Below, in pieces: positions 7,765 to 16,068 of a stretch of 64,000 bases of DNA. Origin of the DNA: Microbacterium sp. zg-Y625. GTDB taxonomy: Bacteria; Actinomycetota; Actinomycetes; Actinomycetales; Microbacteriaceae. Where the stretch lies: the NCBI RefSeq assembly GCF_030246925.1, contig NZ_CP126740.1, positions 62,001 through 126,000 of the forward strand, written 5' to 3'. The notes beneath the pieces were generated by a model. The model saw nothing but the letters and a program-made list of their open reading frames with translations. It was not told the origin of the DNA and made no database searches. The first letter of the stretch is position 1. Every line of letters begins with the position of its first letter. Position numbers and translations under genes: made by a program.

Positions 7765-8499
7765 GTGCCCGATAACCCAGACGCGATCATGGGTCCGCTG
7801 CAACGCACCCATGCCCTCATAGCCGACGACATCGTCGGCCATCTCGAGCGTCTCATCCTCACGGGCGCGCTCGCTCCGGGCGCGACGCTGCCGCCGGAAC
7901 GGACGCTTGCCCGCAGCCTCGGCGTCTCGCGCAATGCACTCAGGGAGGCGCTCACCCGGCTCGATGGCCTCGGGCTCGTGGAGCGCAAGCAGGGCAGCGC
8001 CAATCGCGTCAGCCGCACGATTCCCCTCGCGTCAGCACTCGCTTCAGGACTTGACGGCGTGGCGGCGGAGTTTCAGCACTCAGCTGAGTTCCGGGCCGAG
8101 ATCGAACCCCGGATCGCCCGGCTCGCCGCCCTCCGAATCGACGACCGGCAATTGACCGCCCTGCGTGACCTGTTGGATCGGTCCGCCCGCGAAACGGACT
8201 CCGAGCAGTCCGCCAGCTTGGATATCGGCTTCCACACCGCGATCGCCCACGCCACCGCGAACCCGCTGCTTGCCACCCTCGGTGAACTCACCGCCTCCTG
8301 GACGGTCAAAGCCCGGGTCTACTCCCACTTGGATGGCGAGGGGCGTCAGCTCTCTCACGCGGGCCACGCCCGCATCCTGGCTGCCCTCACCGCCCATGAC
8401 GCGGAGGCCGCGGACTACGCCATGCGCATCCACCTCTCCGAGATCCGTGACGTCATCGACCGGGTTCGATCCGCCGAGCGGTCCGACCAATTCGGTTAG
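7765..8499 (+). CDS. GntR-family (FadR/FCD-type) transcriptional regulator
   Basis: This 244-residue protein has an N-terminal winged helix-turn-helix (about residues 12-80: DDIVGHLERLILTGALAPGATLPPER, then LARSLGVSRNALREALTRL). The C-terminal all-helical FCD domain has spaced Arg/His residues (EFRAEIEP, DIGFHTAIAHATANP, HARILAALTAHDAEAA) that in this family bind a metal and carboxylate ligands. The start is taken as GTG 7765; an ATG at 7789 is also possible. It lies directly upstream of, and in line with, the ureide operon (60-bp gap), and divergent from the symporter. It probably controls both in response to a pathway intermediate. Confidence 0.88.
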   Translation: MPDNPDAIMGPLQRTHALIADDIVGHLERLILTGALAPGATLPPERTLARSLGVSRNALREALTRLDGLGLVERKQGSANRVSRTIPLASALASGLDGVAAEFQHSAEFRAEIEPRIARLAALRIDDRQLTALRDLLDRSARETDSEQSASLDIGFHTAIAHATANPLLATLGELTASWTVKARVYSHLDGEGRQLSHAGHARILAALTAHDAEAADYAMRIHLSEIRDVIDRVRSAERSDQFG

Positions 8500-8559
8500 A
8501 CTCTCGCTCACGCTGGTCGACACCTCGTCCCTATGGGTATCGACTGAGGAGGGAACCAG

Positions 8560-9273
8560 GTGCGGGTAAACAAGATGCGCTCAGCCGATGGCGTTTCGCC
8601 CGCTGATGTGTCGCTCCTTCTGATGATGGTGTTGACGTTCGTCACCGGTGTCGTCGATGCTGTCGGCTTCCTCGCGCTGGACCGGGTGTTCGTGGGGAAC
8701 ATGACGGGCAACATCGTGATCCTGGGAATGGCCGTCGCCGGAGCGGACGATCTGCCGATCCTCGGTCCGGCCATCGCTTTGGGTACCTTCACGCTGGGTG
8801 CGTTCATGGCCGGGTTTGTGCTCCGTCGCCGGAGGAAGGAGTGGGGCGGTGCCGTGACGGTGCTGCTGGCCGCGGGCGCGGCGGTCCTCGCCGGCTTGGG
8901 AGTGGCGTTCCTCGTGCCCGCATGGGCGGACTCCTGGCCCCTCGAGCTGGTGGCCTCCTCGCTGACCGCCGCCGTGATGGGGGTCCAAGCCGCCGTGGCC
9001 CGCAGCCTGGGAGTCGCCGACATGACCACCGTCGTCGTCACCTCCACCCTTACCTCGCTTGCAAGCGAATCCCTGGTGGAACGGGGGGCCAAGGGCCTGT
9101 GGAATCGACGGTTCGCCGCGATCGCCGTCATTTTCCTCGGTGCGGTCATCGGGGCACTGCTTCTGGTCTTCGGTCCCGCAGTCCCGCTTCTCCTCGCGGC
9201 ACTGCTCACCGCCACCGTCGGGGCGGTCGGCCATCAGCGTCTCTTCACACCGGCGAAGGGGGCCGGCGCGTGA
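8560..9273 (+). CDS. DUF1275 (YoaK) family membrane protein
   Basis: This 237-residue protein has about six hydrophobic helices. It contains the DUF1275 signature near the N-terminus (VTGVVDAVGFLALDRVFVGNMTGN) and a second MTTVVVTSTLT motif around residue 155. The biochemical role of the family is unknown, although transport has been suggested. The start is GTG 8560 with GAGGAGGGAA upstream. The stop overlaps the next start by GTGA, so the protein is translationally coupled to the acetamidase. As the first gene of the ureide operon it may be an uptake or export component (inference). Confidence 0.85.
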   Translation: MRVNKMRSADGVSPADVSLLLMMVLTFVTGVVDAVGFLALDRVFVGNMTGNIVILGMAVAGADDLPILGPAIALGTFTLGAFMAGFVLRRRRKEWGGAVTVLLAAGAAVLAGLGVAFLVPAWADSWPLELVASSLTAAVMGVQAAVARSLGVADMTTVVVTSTLTSLASESLVERGAKGLWNRRFAAIAVIFLGAVIGALLLVFGPAVPLLLAALLTATVGAVGHQRLFTPAKGAGA

Positions 9274-10355
9274 ACATCCTGCAGCCGGGTGAGGGCGACC
9301 TGCCGGGTGACCACTACCTCCGCTCGACGCCCGATACGGTGCTGTGGGGTCGGCTCCCGTGTGCGACGGATGCGCCGGTCCTGCGCATCGCGGCCGGCCA
9401 GACCGTGACCATCGACACGGTCAGTCATGAGGGCGTCCTGGAGGATCAGGGGAAGGACCCGCTCGCGTACTTCGGCGCGCACGGCGTGGACCCGGCATCC
9501 GTCCTCCACGACGCCATCGAGATCGCCGCCTCGTTGTCGCGCGACCTCACGGTGGACGGTCCGCACGTTGTGACCGGTCCGATCTTCGTTGCGGGCGCCG
9601 AACCGGGCGATCTGCTTGCGATCACGGTCGAGCGGCTCGTGCCGCGCGTGCCCTACGGCGTCATCTCGAACCGGCACGGCAAGGGCGCGCTGGTCGGCGT
9701 CCTGCCACGGTCGAGCGGGAACGTCAGCGTCTTCACCCCCGTCGAGGAGCGGGACGGCGTGCACGTCGGCATGCTGCCCCTCGTCGACGGCGGCGACCGG
9801 GTCGTCGAGTTCCCCCTCGCGCCGTTCCTGGGCATGATGGGCGTCGCCGTCGCGGGGTCCGAGCGACCGCACTCCGTCCCCCCTGGTCGGCACGGTGGCA
9901 ACATCGACATCAAGATGCTCGTCCAGGGGACGACCCTCTACCTTCCGGTGCAGGTTCCCGGCGCGCTCGCCTATGTCGGCGATCCGCACTTCGCGCAGGG
10001 CGACGGCGAAGTGGCGCTGACCGCGCTCGAGGCATCCCTTCGTGCGACCCTGCGATTCGACGTCCTGCCGCGCGCCGAGGCGCTGCGGGAGTTCGGCGAG
10101 GTGTCGGGCCCCCTGGTGCGGACCCCCGAGTACCTCGTGCCGACGGGACTCGACCCCGACCTGGACATCGCGATGAGCAAGTGCGTCCGCGCCGCGATCG
10201 AACTCATCTCCGCCCGCTGGGGGATGGATGAGCACCTCGCCTACGCCTACCTGAGCGCGGCGACCGATTTCGACATCTCCCAGGTCGTCGACATCGTGTG
10301 CGGCATCCATGCCCGCATCCGCGAAGCGGATTTCGAAGGAGTGCACCGTGGCTGA
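9270..10355 (+). CDS. Acetamidase/formamidase family protein
   Basis: This 361-residue protein belongs to the FmdA/AmdA metal-dependent amidohydrolase family, which releases ammonia from formamide, acetamide or related small amides. Supporting motifs are the N-terminal LPGDHYLRSTPDTV, GPIFVAGAEPGDLLAI, the RHGGNIDIKMLVQGTTLYLPV core and the C-terminal AYLSAATDFDISQVVD. The GTG start at 9270 overlaps the DUF1275 stop (GTGA). The next gene starts 8 bp before this gene's stop. The operon context (AllC, PucG, oxalurate-type amidase) suggests a substrate such as oxamate or another ureide-derived amide, but formamide is the family default. Confidence 0.85.
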   Translation: MNILQPGEGDLPGDHYLRSTPDTVLWGRLPCATDAPVLRIAAGQTVTIDTVSHEGVLEDQGKDPLAYFGAHGVDPASVLHDAIEIAASLSRDLTVDGPHVVTGPIFVAGAEPGDLLAITVERLVPRVPYGVISNRHGKGALVGVLPRSSGNVSVFTPVEERDGVHVGMLPLVDGGDRVVEFPLAPFLGMMGVAVAGSERPHSVPPGRHGGNIDIKMLVQGTTLYLPVQVPGALAYVGDPHFAQGDGEVALTALEASLRATLRFDVLPRAEALREFGEVSGPLVRTPEYLVPTGLDPDLDIAMSKCVRAAIELISARWGMDEHLAYAYLSAATDFDISQVVDIVCGIHARIREADFEGVHRG

Positions 10356-11973
10356 CCAGCGCAGGACACTCGCCGACCCCACGATTCCGGAAGACCTCCT
10401 CACCGCCTTCGGGGATTACGAGCGCGCGATCCTGTCGAACGACCTCGAAGCACTCGACGCGGCGTTCGCCCCCAGCCCGTCCACGATGCGCGGCGACGGT
10501 GCGGGGCTGCTCGTCGGACACGACGTCATCAGCGCGTTCCGCGGTGCCCGAGGAGGAGTCGCGCCGCGCACCATCGAGCGGATCGAGTACCGGGCGCTCG
10601 GGACGGATGCCGCGCTCCTCGTCTCGGTCTCGCACTACCTGTCCGGCGGCACGGGTCTGCAGACGCAGCTGTGGCAGCGGATCGACGGGCGCTGGCTCAT
10701 CACTTCCGCGCACGTGACCCCGCGCGCGCAGGCACTCGACCGGTCCGTGTGGCGGACGGTCGGCGACCCGCTCTACCAGGGGGCGTGGGACGGCCCGCTC
10801 GCCGGGCTCACGGTCGCCGTCAAGGATGTCTTCGCGATCAAGGGCTATCGGATCGGCGCGGGCAACCCTGCGTTCCTCGATGCCGCGAAGGCCGAGACGT
10901 CGACAGCGCCAGCCGTCGGCGACCTCCTGCGCGGGGGCGCGTCGCTTCGCGGCATTGCTCGTACCGACGAGTTCGCCTACAGCATCGCGGGTGACAACGC
11001 TCACTACGGGACGCCGCCCAACGGAGCCGTACCCGGAGCGCTTCCGGGTGGATCCTCCAGCGGCCCCGCCTCCGCCGTGCGCACGGGGCAGGCCGATATC
11101 GGCCTCGCGACCGACACGGCCGGGTCGGTGCGTGTCCCTGCGTCATACCAAGGGCTCTGGGGCCTGCGCACCACGCACGGGCTCGTTCCACGCCAGGGCC
11201 TGCACCCGCTCGCACAGTCGTTCGACACGGTCGGATGGCTGACGCGAGACGGCGCGACGATGCAGCGGGTGGCCGACTGGTGCCTCGGCTACGACGGGTC
11301 GGAGTCGACGCAGAGCGTCTACGGGGCCTCCGGCGCGGACCTGCCGTGGCGTCTTCTCGTGCCCGAGGAGATCCTCGCGGCGGCCGAGCCCGAGACCCGC
11401 GCGGCGTTCGACTCCCTCCTCTCGCGCATCGCGGCGTCCGACGATCCCCCCGCGCTCACGCGCGTGGGGCTGGGAAGCCTCGAGGACTTCTTCGAGCCGT
11501 TCCGCACCGTGCAAGGTGCTGAGGCCTGGCGCAACAACGGCGAATGGCTGCAGGCCAACCCCGGCGCCGTCGCGGCGGCCGTCGCGGAGCGCTTCCGAAT
11601 CGCATCCGGTGTGACGCCCGAGGCTGAGGCATCCGCGCGTTCCGCGCTCGAGCCACTGCGCCAGCACATCAACCATCTCGTGGAAAGCGCCGTGCTGCTC
11701 ATGCCCACCGTCCCGGGCCCGGCACCCCTGCGGACGTACGGCGGTGAGCGGATCGACGCCGTGCGGCAGGCGACCCTGCGGATGACGAGTCCCGCAGCCG
11801 TCGGCGGCCTCCCTGCGATCTCGGTGCCCCTCCTCACCGTCTCGTCACCGCTCGGATCCGCGCCGGTCGGCGTGTGTCTCGTTTCGCGAGCGGGGACGGA
11901 CATCGCCCTCGTCCGCCTTGCGCGTCGCCTCGCGCGCCTCGTCGCCGACCCCCTCTCCCCGGAGCAGCCATGA
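10348..11973 (+). CDS. AtzH/HpxZ-like domain fused to an amidase-signature enzyme (AtzE/HpxY type)
   Basis: This 541-residue two-domain protein has residues about 1-125 resembling the SnoaL-fold AtzH/HpxZ (DUF3225) family (FGDYERAILSNDLEALDAAF, then LWQRIDGRWLITSAHVT). Residues about 135-541 are an amidase-signature hydrolase. Its Ser-cisSer-Lys triad is visible: Lys159 in AVKDVF, Ser236 in GGSSSG and Ser260 in TDTAGSVRVPAS. In Klebsiella, HpxY and HpxZ are separate proteins of oxalurate catabolism; in Pseudomonas ADP, AtzE and AtzH act on carboxybiuret and dicarboxyurea. Start GTG 10348 follows GAAGGA by 7 nt. The stop overlaps pucG by ATGA. Oxalurate hydrolysis is the likely role from context; no HpxX/AtzG small subunit is seen. 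Confidence 0.85.
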   Translation: MADQRRTLADPTIPEDLLTAFGDYERAILSNDLEALDAAFAPSPSTMRGDGAGLLVGHDVISAFRGARGGVAPRTIERIEYRALGTDAALLVSVSHYLSGGTGLQTQLWQRIDGRWLITSAHVTPRAQALDRSVWRTVGDPLYQGAWDGPLAGLTVAVKDVFAIKGYRIGAGNPAFLDAAKAETSTAPAVGDLLRGGASLRGIARTDEFAYSIAGDNAHYGTPPNGAVPGALPGGSSSGPASAVRTGQADIGLATDTAGSVRVPASYQGLWGLRTTHGLVPRQGLHPLAQSFDTVGWLTRDGATMQRVADWCLGYDGSESTQSVYGASGADLPWRLLVPEEILAAAEPETRAAFDSLLSRIAASDDPPALTRVGLGSLEDFFEPFRTVQGAEAWRNNGEWLQANPGAVAAAVAERFRIASGVTPEAEASARSALEPLRQHINHLVESAVLLMPTVPGPAPLRTYGGERIDAVRQATLRMTSPAAVGGLPAISVPLLTVSSPLGSAPVGVCLVSRAGTDIALVRLARRLARLVADPLSPEQP

Positions 11974-13205
11974 CTGACGCGCCCATCCCCGGCCCGATCG
12001 ACCCGCCCGCCCGCCTCCTCATGGGGCCGGGACCGATTTCGGCCTATCCCAGCGTGCTGCGGGCGATGTCGGCGCCGCTCGTGGGGCAGTACGACCCCTT
12101 CATGACCACGACGATGCTCGAGACACAGCAGCTCTACCGTGGCGTGTGGGCGACCTCGAACGAGGCGACACTGCTCGTCGACGGCACGTCCCGCGCGGGG
12201 ATCGAGGCGGCGCTCGTCTCGCTCATCCGCCCCGGCGACCGTGTGCTGGTGCCGATCTTCGGACGCTTCGGCCACCTCCTCGCCGAGATCGCCGAGCGCG
12301 CGATGGCAGAGGTGCACACGATCGAGACCGAGTGGGGCCAGGTCTTCCCACCGTCGGTCATCGAAGAGGCGATCGTACGCGTGCGTCCGTCGCTCCTCGC
12401 CCTCGTGCACGGCGACACATCCACGACGATGATGCAGCCGCTCGACGAGATCGGCGCCGTCTGCGCCCGCCACGGGGTGCTGTTCTACACCGACGCGACG
12501 GCATCGCTCGGCGGCAACGAATTCGAAACCGACGCGTGGGGACTGGATGCCGCGACGGCCGGTCTGCAGAAGTGCCTCGGCGGTCCGTCCGGCTCGGCAC
12601 CGATCACGCTGTCGAGCCGGGCCGTCGAGATCCTGCAGTCGCGGAAGAAGATCGAAGCGGGCATCCGCGAGCCCGGCGACCCGTCGGCGCCCGACGCCGT
12701 CCGGTCGAACTACTTCGACCTCGGCATGATCCTCGACTACTGGGGGCCGCGCCGTCTCAATCACCACACCGAGGCGACGTCGATGCTCTACGGGGCGCGC
12801 GAGTGCGCCCGGGTCATGCTCCTCGAGGGCCGCTCCGCGGTGATAGCGCGGCACGAGCTCGCCGGCCGCGCCATGCTCGAGGGCCTGCGTGCGCTGGGGC
12901 TCGCCGTCTTCGGCGACGTCGCACACAAGATGAACAACGTCGTCGCGGTCGAGATCCCCGACGCGGTGCCGGGAGATGTCGCTCGCGCCGCCCTTCTGGA
13001 GGACTTCGGCATCGAGATCGGCACGTCGTTCGGACCGCTCCACGGCCGCGTGTGGCGAATCGGCACGATGGGCTACAACGCGCGCAAGGACGCCGTCCTC
13101 ACGACTCTCGCGGCCCTCGAGGCAGTCCTGATGCGCCATGGCGTCGCGGTGCCCGCGGGCGGCGGCGTCGAAGCCGCGACCGCCGTGTACGCGGGGGCGG
13201 TGTGA
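11970..13205 (+). CDS. pucG: PucG-like (S)-ureidoglycine/alanine-glyoxylate aminotransferase
   Basis: This 411-residue class V PLP aminotransferase starts with LLMGPGPISAYPSVLRAM, as in alanine/serine-glyoxylate transaminases. It has the PLP-aspartate stretch FYTDATASLGGNE and the Schiff-base lysine in GLQKCLGGPSG (Lys201). PucG enzymes transfer the amino group of (S)-ureidoglycine to glyoxylate, giving oxalurate and glycine. AllC, which makes ureidoglycine from allantoate, is encoded next, and an oxalurate-type amidase precedes it, so the context favours PucG over plain AGT or serine-pyruvate aminotransferase. Both ends overlap neighbours (ATGA upstream, GTGA downstream). Confidence 0.85.
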   Translation: MTDAPIPGPIDPPARLLMGPGPISAYPSVLRAMSAPLVGQYDPFMTTTMLETQQLYRGVWATSNEATLLVDGTSRAGIEAALVSLIRPGDRVLVPIFGRFGHLLAEIAERAMAEVHTIETEWGQVFPPSVIEEAIVRVRPSLLALVHGDTSTTMMQPLDEIGAVCARHGVLFYTDATASLGGNEFETDAWGLDAATAGLQKCLGGPSGSAPITLSSRAVEILQSRKKIEAGIREPGDPSAPDAVRSNYFDLGMILDYWGPRRLNHHTEATSMLYGARECARVMLLEGRSAVIARHELAGRAMLEGLRALGLAVFGDVAHKMNNVVAVEIPDAVPGDVARAALLEDFGIEIGTSFGPLHGRVWRIGTMGYNARKDAVLTTLAALEAVLMRHGVAVPAGGGVEAATAVYAGAV

Positions 13206-14512
13206 CCGTCCGGCTCGACGCGACCCCCGACCAGGTCGCGACGGCGGCCCGTCGGGTCATGGCCCGCTGTGAGGAGCTCGCGCGCGTCACCTCGGCCCCT
13301 GGGCGGATCGAGCGTGTCTACCTCTCGCCGGAGCACGCGCGGGTGAATCGGCTGGCGGCCGAATGGATGCGCGAACTCGGAATGACCACGCACCAGGATG
13401 CCGCGGGCAACCAGATCGGACGCCTCGAGGCGGCAACCGGCGCGATCCCGGACCGCGACGCACCGGCTCTCTTGATCGGCTCCCACCTCGACACCGTCCC
13501 TGACGCCGGGCGATACGACGGCATCGTCGGCGTGCTCATGGGCCTCGAAGTCGTGCGCCTGCTGCGAGTACCGGCACCTGACGACGCATGGCGCTCGCCG
13601 TTCCCGTTCGCCATCGAGGTCGCTGCGTTCTCCGACGAGGAGGGGACGCGGTTCGGGAAGGCGCTGCTCGGCTCGTCCGCCCTCGCGGGCACATGGGACG
13701 ACGACTGGTGGCGCCTGACCGATGCCGACGGCACAACCCTGCGCGAGGCCTTCCTCGACTTCGGCCTCGATCCGACGCGGTTGGGCGAGGCGGCGCGCCG
13801 CCCCGGCGACCTTGTCGGCTACCTCGAGGCCCACATCGAGCAGGGGCCGGAGCTTGATCGGCGCGGGGAGTCGCTCGCTGTCGTCTCCTCGATCGCGGGA
13901 GCCCGCCGCTTTCAGCTGCTCGTGGAGGGCGAGGCCCGTCACGCCGGCGGTACGCCTTACGACATGCGTCGCGACGCCCTGCTCGGGGCGTCCGAGGCGG
14001 CGCTCGCCATCGAAGCGATCTGTCGTGCGGAGCAGCACATCATCGGGACCGTCGGCCAACTCGAGGTCTTCCCCGGCGCCGTCAACATCGTTCCCGGGCA
14101 AGCTCGGCTCTCGGTCGACCTGCGGGGTGAGTTCGACGGTGAGCGCGACCGCACATGGGCGGCGATCTCCCGCGAGCTGGACGCGATCATGGGGCGCCGC
14201 GGGCTGAGGTGGTCGGGACATCAGGTGCACAGTGCGCCGGCCGTCTTCTGCGCGCCGATCCTGCAGGACGTCATCCGCGAGGGCATCGTCTCGACGCTGC
14301 CGCCCGGATCCGACGCGCCCGCCACGATCTTCAGTCGTGCCGGGCATGACGGCATGGCGCTCGGCGCCGTGACCGACGTCGGAATGATCTTCCTCCGCAA
14401 TCCCGACGGCATCAGCCATCATCCCGACGAGGCCGTTTCAGCAGCGGACGTCGCCCTCGGTATCCGCGCCCTCGCCGAATCCGTCCTCCACCTCGCCGCC
14501 GAACCGAGATGA
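13202..14512 (+). CDS. allC: Allantoate amidohydrolase / M20 Zn-dependent amidase
   Basis: This 436-residue M20-family hydrolase is related to AllC, ureidoglycolate hydrolase and N-carbamoyl-L-amino acid hydrolases. Metal and catalytic motifs are in order: GSHLDTVPDAGRYDG (about 100), SDEEGTRF (about 143), HIEQGPEL (about 216), GTVGQLEVFPGAVNIVPG, SRAGHDGMAL (about 380) and ISHHPDE. AllC cleaves allantoate to ureidoglycine, CO2 and ammonia. The GTG start overlaps the pucG stop (GTGA). It is the last gene of the operon and is followed after 22 bp by four 20-bp repeats. A carbamoylase function cannot be excluded from sequence alone, but the pucG neighbour favours allantoate. Confidence 0.85.
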   Translation: MTVRLDATPDQVATAARRVMARCEELARVTSAPGRIERVYLSPEHARVNRLAAEWMRELGMTTHQDAAGNQIGRLEAATGAIPDRDAPALLIGSHLDTVPDAGRYDGIVGVLMGLEVVRLLRVPAPDDAWRSPFPFAIEVAAFSDEEGTRFGKALLGSSALAGTWDDDWWRLTDADGTTLREAFLDFGLDPTRLGEAARRPGDLVGYLEAHIEQGPELDRRGESLAVVSSIAGARRFQLLVEGEARHAGGTPYDMRRDALLGASEAALAIEAICRAEQHIIGTVGQLEVFPGAVNIVPGQARLSVDLRGEFDGERDRTWAAISRELDAIMGRRGLRWSGHQVHSAPAVFCAPILQDVIREGIVSTLPPGSDAPATIFSRAGHDGMALGAVTDVGMIFLRNPDGISHHPDEAVSAADVALGIRALAESVLHLAAEPR

Positions 14513-14534
14513 GCCCGGGGGATCGAAGCGACGC

Positions 14535-14608
14535 CGAGTGAGTATTCGCGACGCCGAGTGAGTATTCGCGTCGCCGAGTGAGTATTCGCGTCGCCGAGTG
14601 AGTATTCG
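14535..14608 (+). repeat. 20-bp tandem repeat array 3 (4 units)
   Basis: CGAGTGAGTATTCG occurs at 14535, 14555, 14575 and 14595, separated by CGWCGC-type linkers. The array lies 23 bp after the allC stop, in the direction of the operon. Confidence 0.9.
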
Positions 14609-14640
14609 CGTCGCCGCGCCAGCGGGATCCGGTCCAGGTC

Positions 14641-14687
14641 TTGACGCCGCCCTCTCGCGGGTTTAACGTGCAACCAAATGGTTGTAC
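14641..14687 (+). promoter_or_regulatory. ArsR-gene promoter and autoregulatory operator
   Basis: The -35 TTGACG (14641-14646) and -10 TAACGT (14664-14669) are 17 bp apart. The palindrome CAACCAAATGGTTG (14671-14684) covers the expected +1 and the ATG at 14678. The transcript is probably leaderless and repressed by its own product. Confidence 0.75.
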
Positions 14688-15040
14688 GAATTGAGTTGAC
14701 CGATGATGAGACCGACCGCCTGTTCCACGCGCTGGCGGCGGCGACGCGGCGCGACATCCTGCGGCGGACGCTCGAACACGAGCAGTCCGTCTCGGCTCTC
14801 GCGACCGCCTACGACATGTCGTTCGCCGGTGTGCAGAAGCACGTCGCCGTGCTCGAGGCTGCCGGTCTCATCGTCAAACGCGCCGAGGGACGCGAGCGGC
14901 TCGTGCGGGCGGATCCGACCATGATCGCCCGAGCACGCGCACTCCTCGCGGCCTACGAAGACCTCTGGCGCACCCGCATCGACCAGCTCGACGAGCTGCT
15001 CGCCGAACCCACCTCTCCCTCAACGACGCAAGGAGAATGA
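14678..15040 (+). CDS. ArsR-family transcriptional regulator
   Basis: This 120-residue winged-helix protein reads FHALAAATRRDILRRTL, SVSALATAYDMSFAGVQKHVAVLEAAGLI and a beta-wing RAEGRERLVRAD. It lacks the CXC or other cysteine metal sites of metal-sensing ArsR proteins. It belongs instead to the group that is paired with SRPBCC/AHSA1 genes, as here, where the next gene follows after 1 bp. The start ATG lies inside a perfect palindrome that is likely its own operator. It probably autorepresses the two-gene operon; the ligand is unknown. Confidence 0.88.
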   Translation: MVVRIELTDDETDRLFHALAAATRRDILRRTLEHEQSVSALATAYDMSFAGVQKHVAVLEAAGLIVKRAEGRERLVRADPTMIARARALLAAYEDLWRTRIDQLDELLAEPTSPSTTQGE

Positions 15041-15041
15041 C

Positions 15042-16037
15042 ATGCCCGTCACCGAAGTCACCACCGACCCCGAAGCCCTCACGATGACCCTCATCGCCGA
15101 CTTCGCGGCCCCCGTCGAGCGCCTCTGGCAGGTGTTCACCGATCCGCGTCAGCTGGAGCGCTTCTGGGGACCTCCCGGCTGGCCGGCCACGTTCACGGCG
15201 TTCGACCTCACCGCCGGCGGTCGCGCCAGATACCACATGACGAGCCCGCGCGGCGAGCAGTCCCACGGCGTCTGGGAGTTCCTCGCGATCAACGAGCCCA
15301 CCGGGTTCGACGTGCTCGACGGCTTCGTCGATGAGAACGGCGAGCCGCAGGAGGGGATGCCACCGGCGATGCGGATGACGTTCGCGTTCGAGCCCACGCC
15401 CACCGGCTCCCGGCTGCGCAACGTCACGCACTTCACCTCCGCGGACGCGCTGGACGCCGTGGTGGCCATGGGGGCGATCGAGGGTTCGACCATGGCGATG
15501 AACCAGCTCGACCGCGTGCTGGCCGGGCTCCGCGAGTACGCGCAGGGCAGGGGCACTCAGGTGGAGCTCCTCGACGACACCCGCGTGCGCATCACCCGTC
15601 TCATCGACGGCGCCATCGATCTCGTGTGGCGCGCGCACCAGGACCCGGAGCTGCTGCGGCGCTGGATGCTCGGCCCCGACGGCTGGCGCATGAGCGTCTG
15701 CGAGGTGGACCCCGCCGTCGGCGGCCGCTACCGGTACGAGTGGGAGCCGGTGAACCCGGATGCCGGTGAGCGCTTCGGCTTCGACGGCGAAACGCTGCTG
15801 TCGGATCCGCCGCGTCGCGCCGTCACGACCGAGCACATGACCGGAACCGACTATCCCTCGACCCTCAACGACCTGAGCCTGGAGGAGGAGGACGGCGCCA
15901 CGCTCGTCACGGTGCTCATCGCGTACCCGGACCGCGAGACCCGCGACGCGGTGCTGGCGACGGGCATGGCCGACGGCATGGAGTCGAGCTACGCCCGGTT
16001 GGAGTCCGTGCTCGCCGGCGACGTAGCGACCCGCTGA
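15042..16037 (+). CDS. Tandem SRPBCC (AHSA1-type) protein
   Basis: This 331-residue protein is built from two SRPBCC/AHSA1 domains. The first spans about residues 12-165 (VERLWQVFTDPRQLERFWGPPGWPATF) and the second about 175-325 (IDLVWRAHQDPELLRRWMLGPDGWRM). Each has the helix-grip opening followed by a GGRYRY or GGRARY strand. Such domains form hydrophobic ligand pockets. Their genes are commonly partnered with an ArsR repressor, as here with a 1-bp gap and the AAGGAG ribosome site lying at the end of arsR. The fused duplication is less common than a single domain. The ligand is unknown. Confidence 0.85.
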   Translation: MPVTEVTTDPEALTMTLIADFAAPVERLWQVFTDPRQLERFWGPPGWPATFTAFDLTAGGRARYHMTSPRGEQSHGVWEFLAINEPTGFDVLDGFVDENGEPQEGMPPAMRMTFAFEPTPTGSRLRNVTHFTSADALDAVVAMGAIEGSTMAMNQLDRVLAGLREYAQGRGTQVELLDDTRVRITRLIDGAIDLVWRAHQDPELLRRWMLGPDGWRMSVCEVDPAVGGRYRYEWEPVNPDAGERFGFDGETLLSDPPRRAVTTEHMTGTDYPSTLNDLSLEEEDGATLVTVLIAYPDRETRDAVLATGMADGMESSYARLESVLAGDVATR

Positions 16038-16068
16038 CAGCCCCGCGCTCGCCGCCCTCGGTCCGCGG

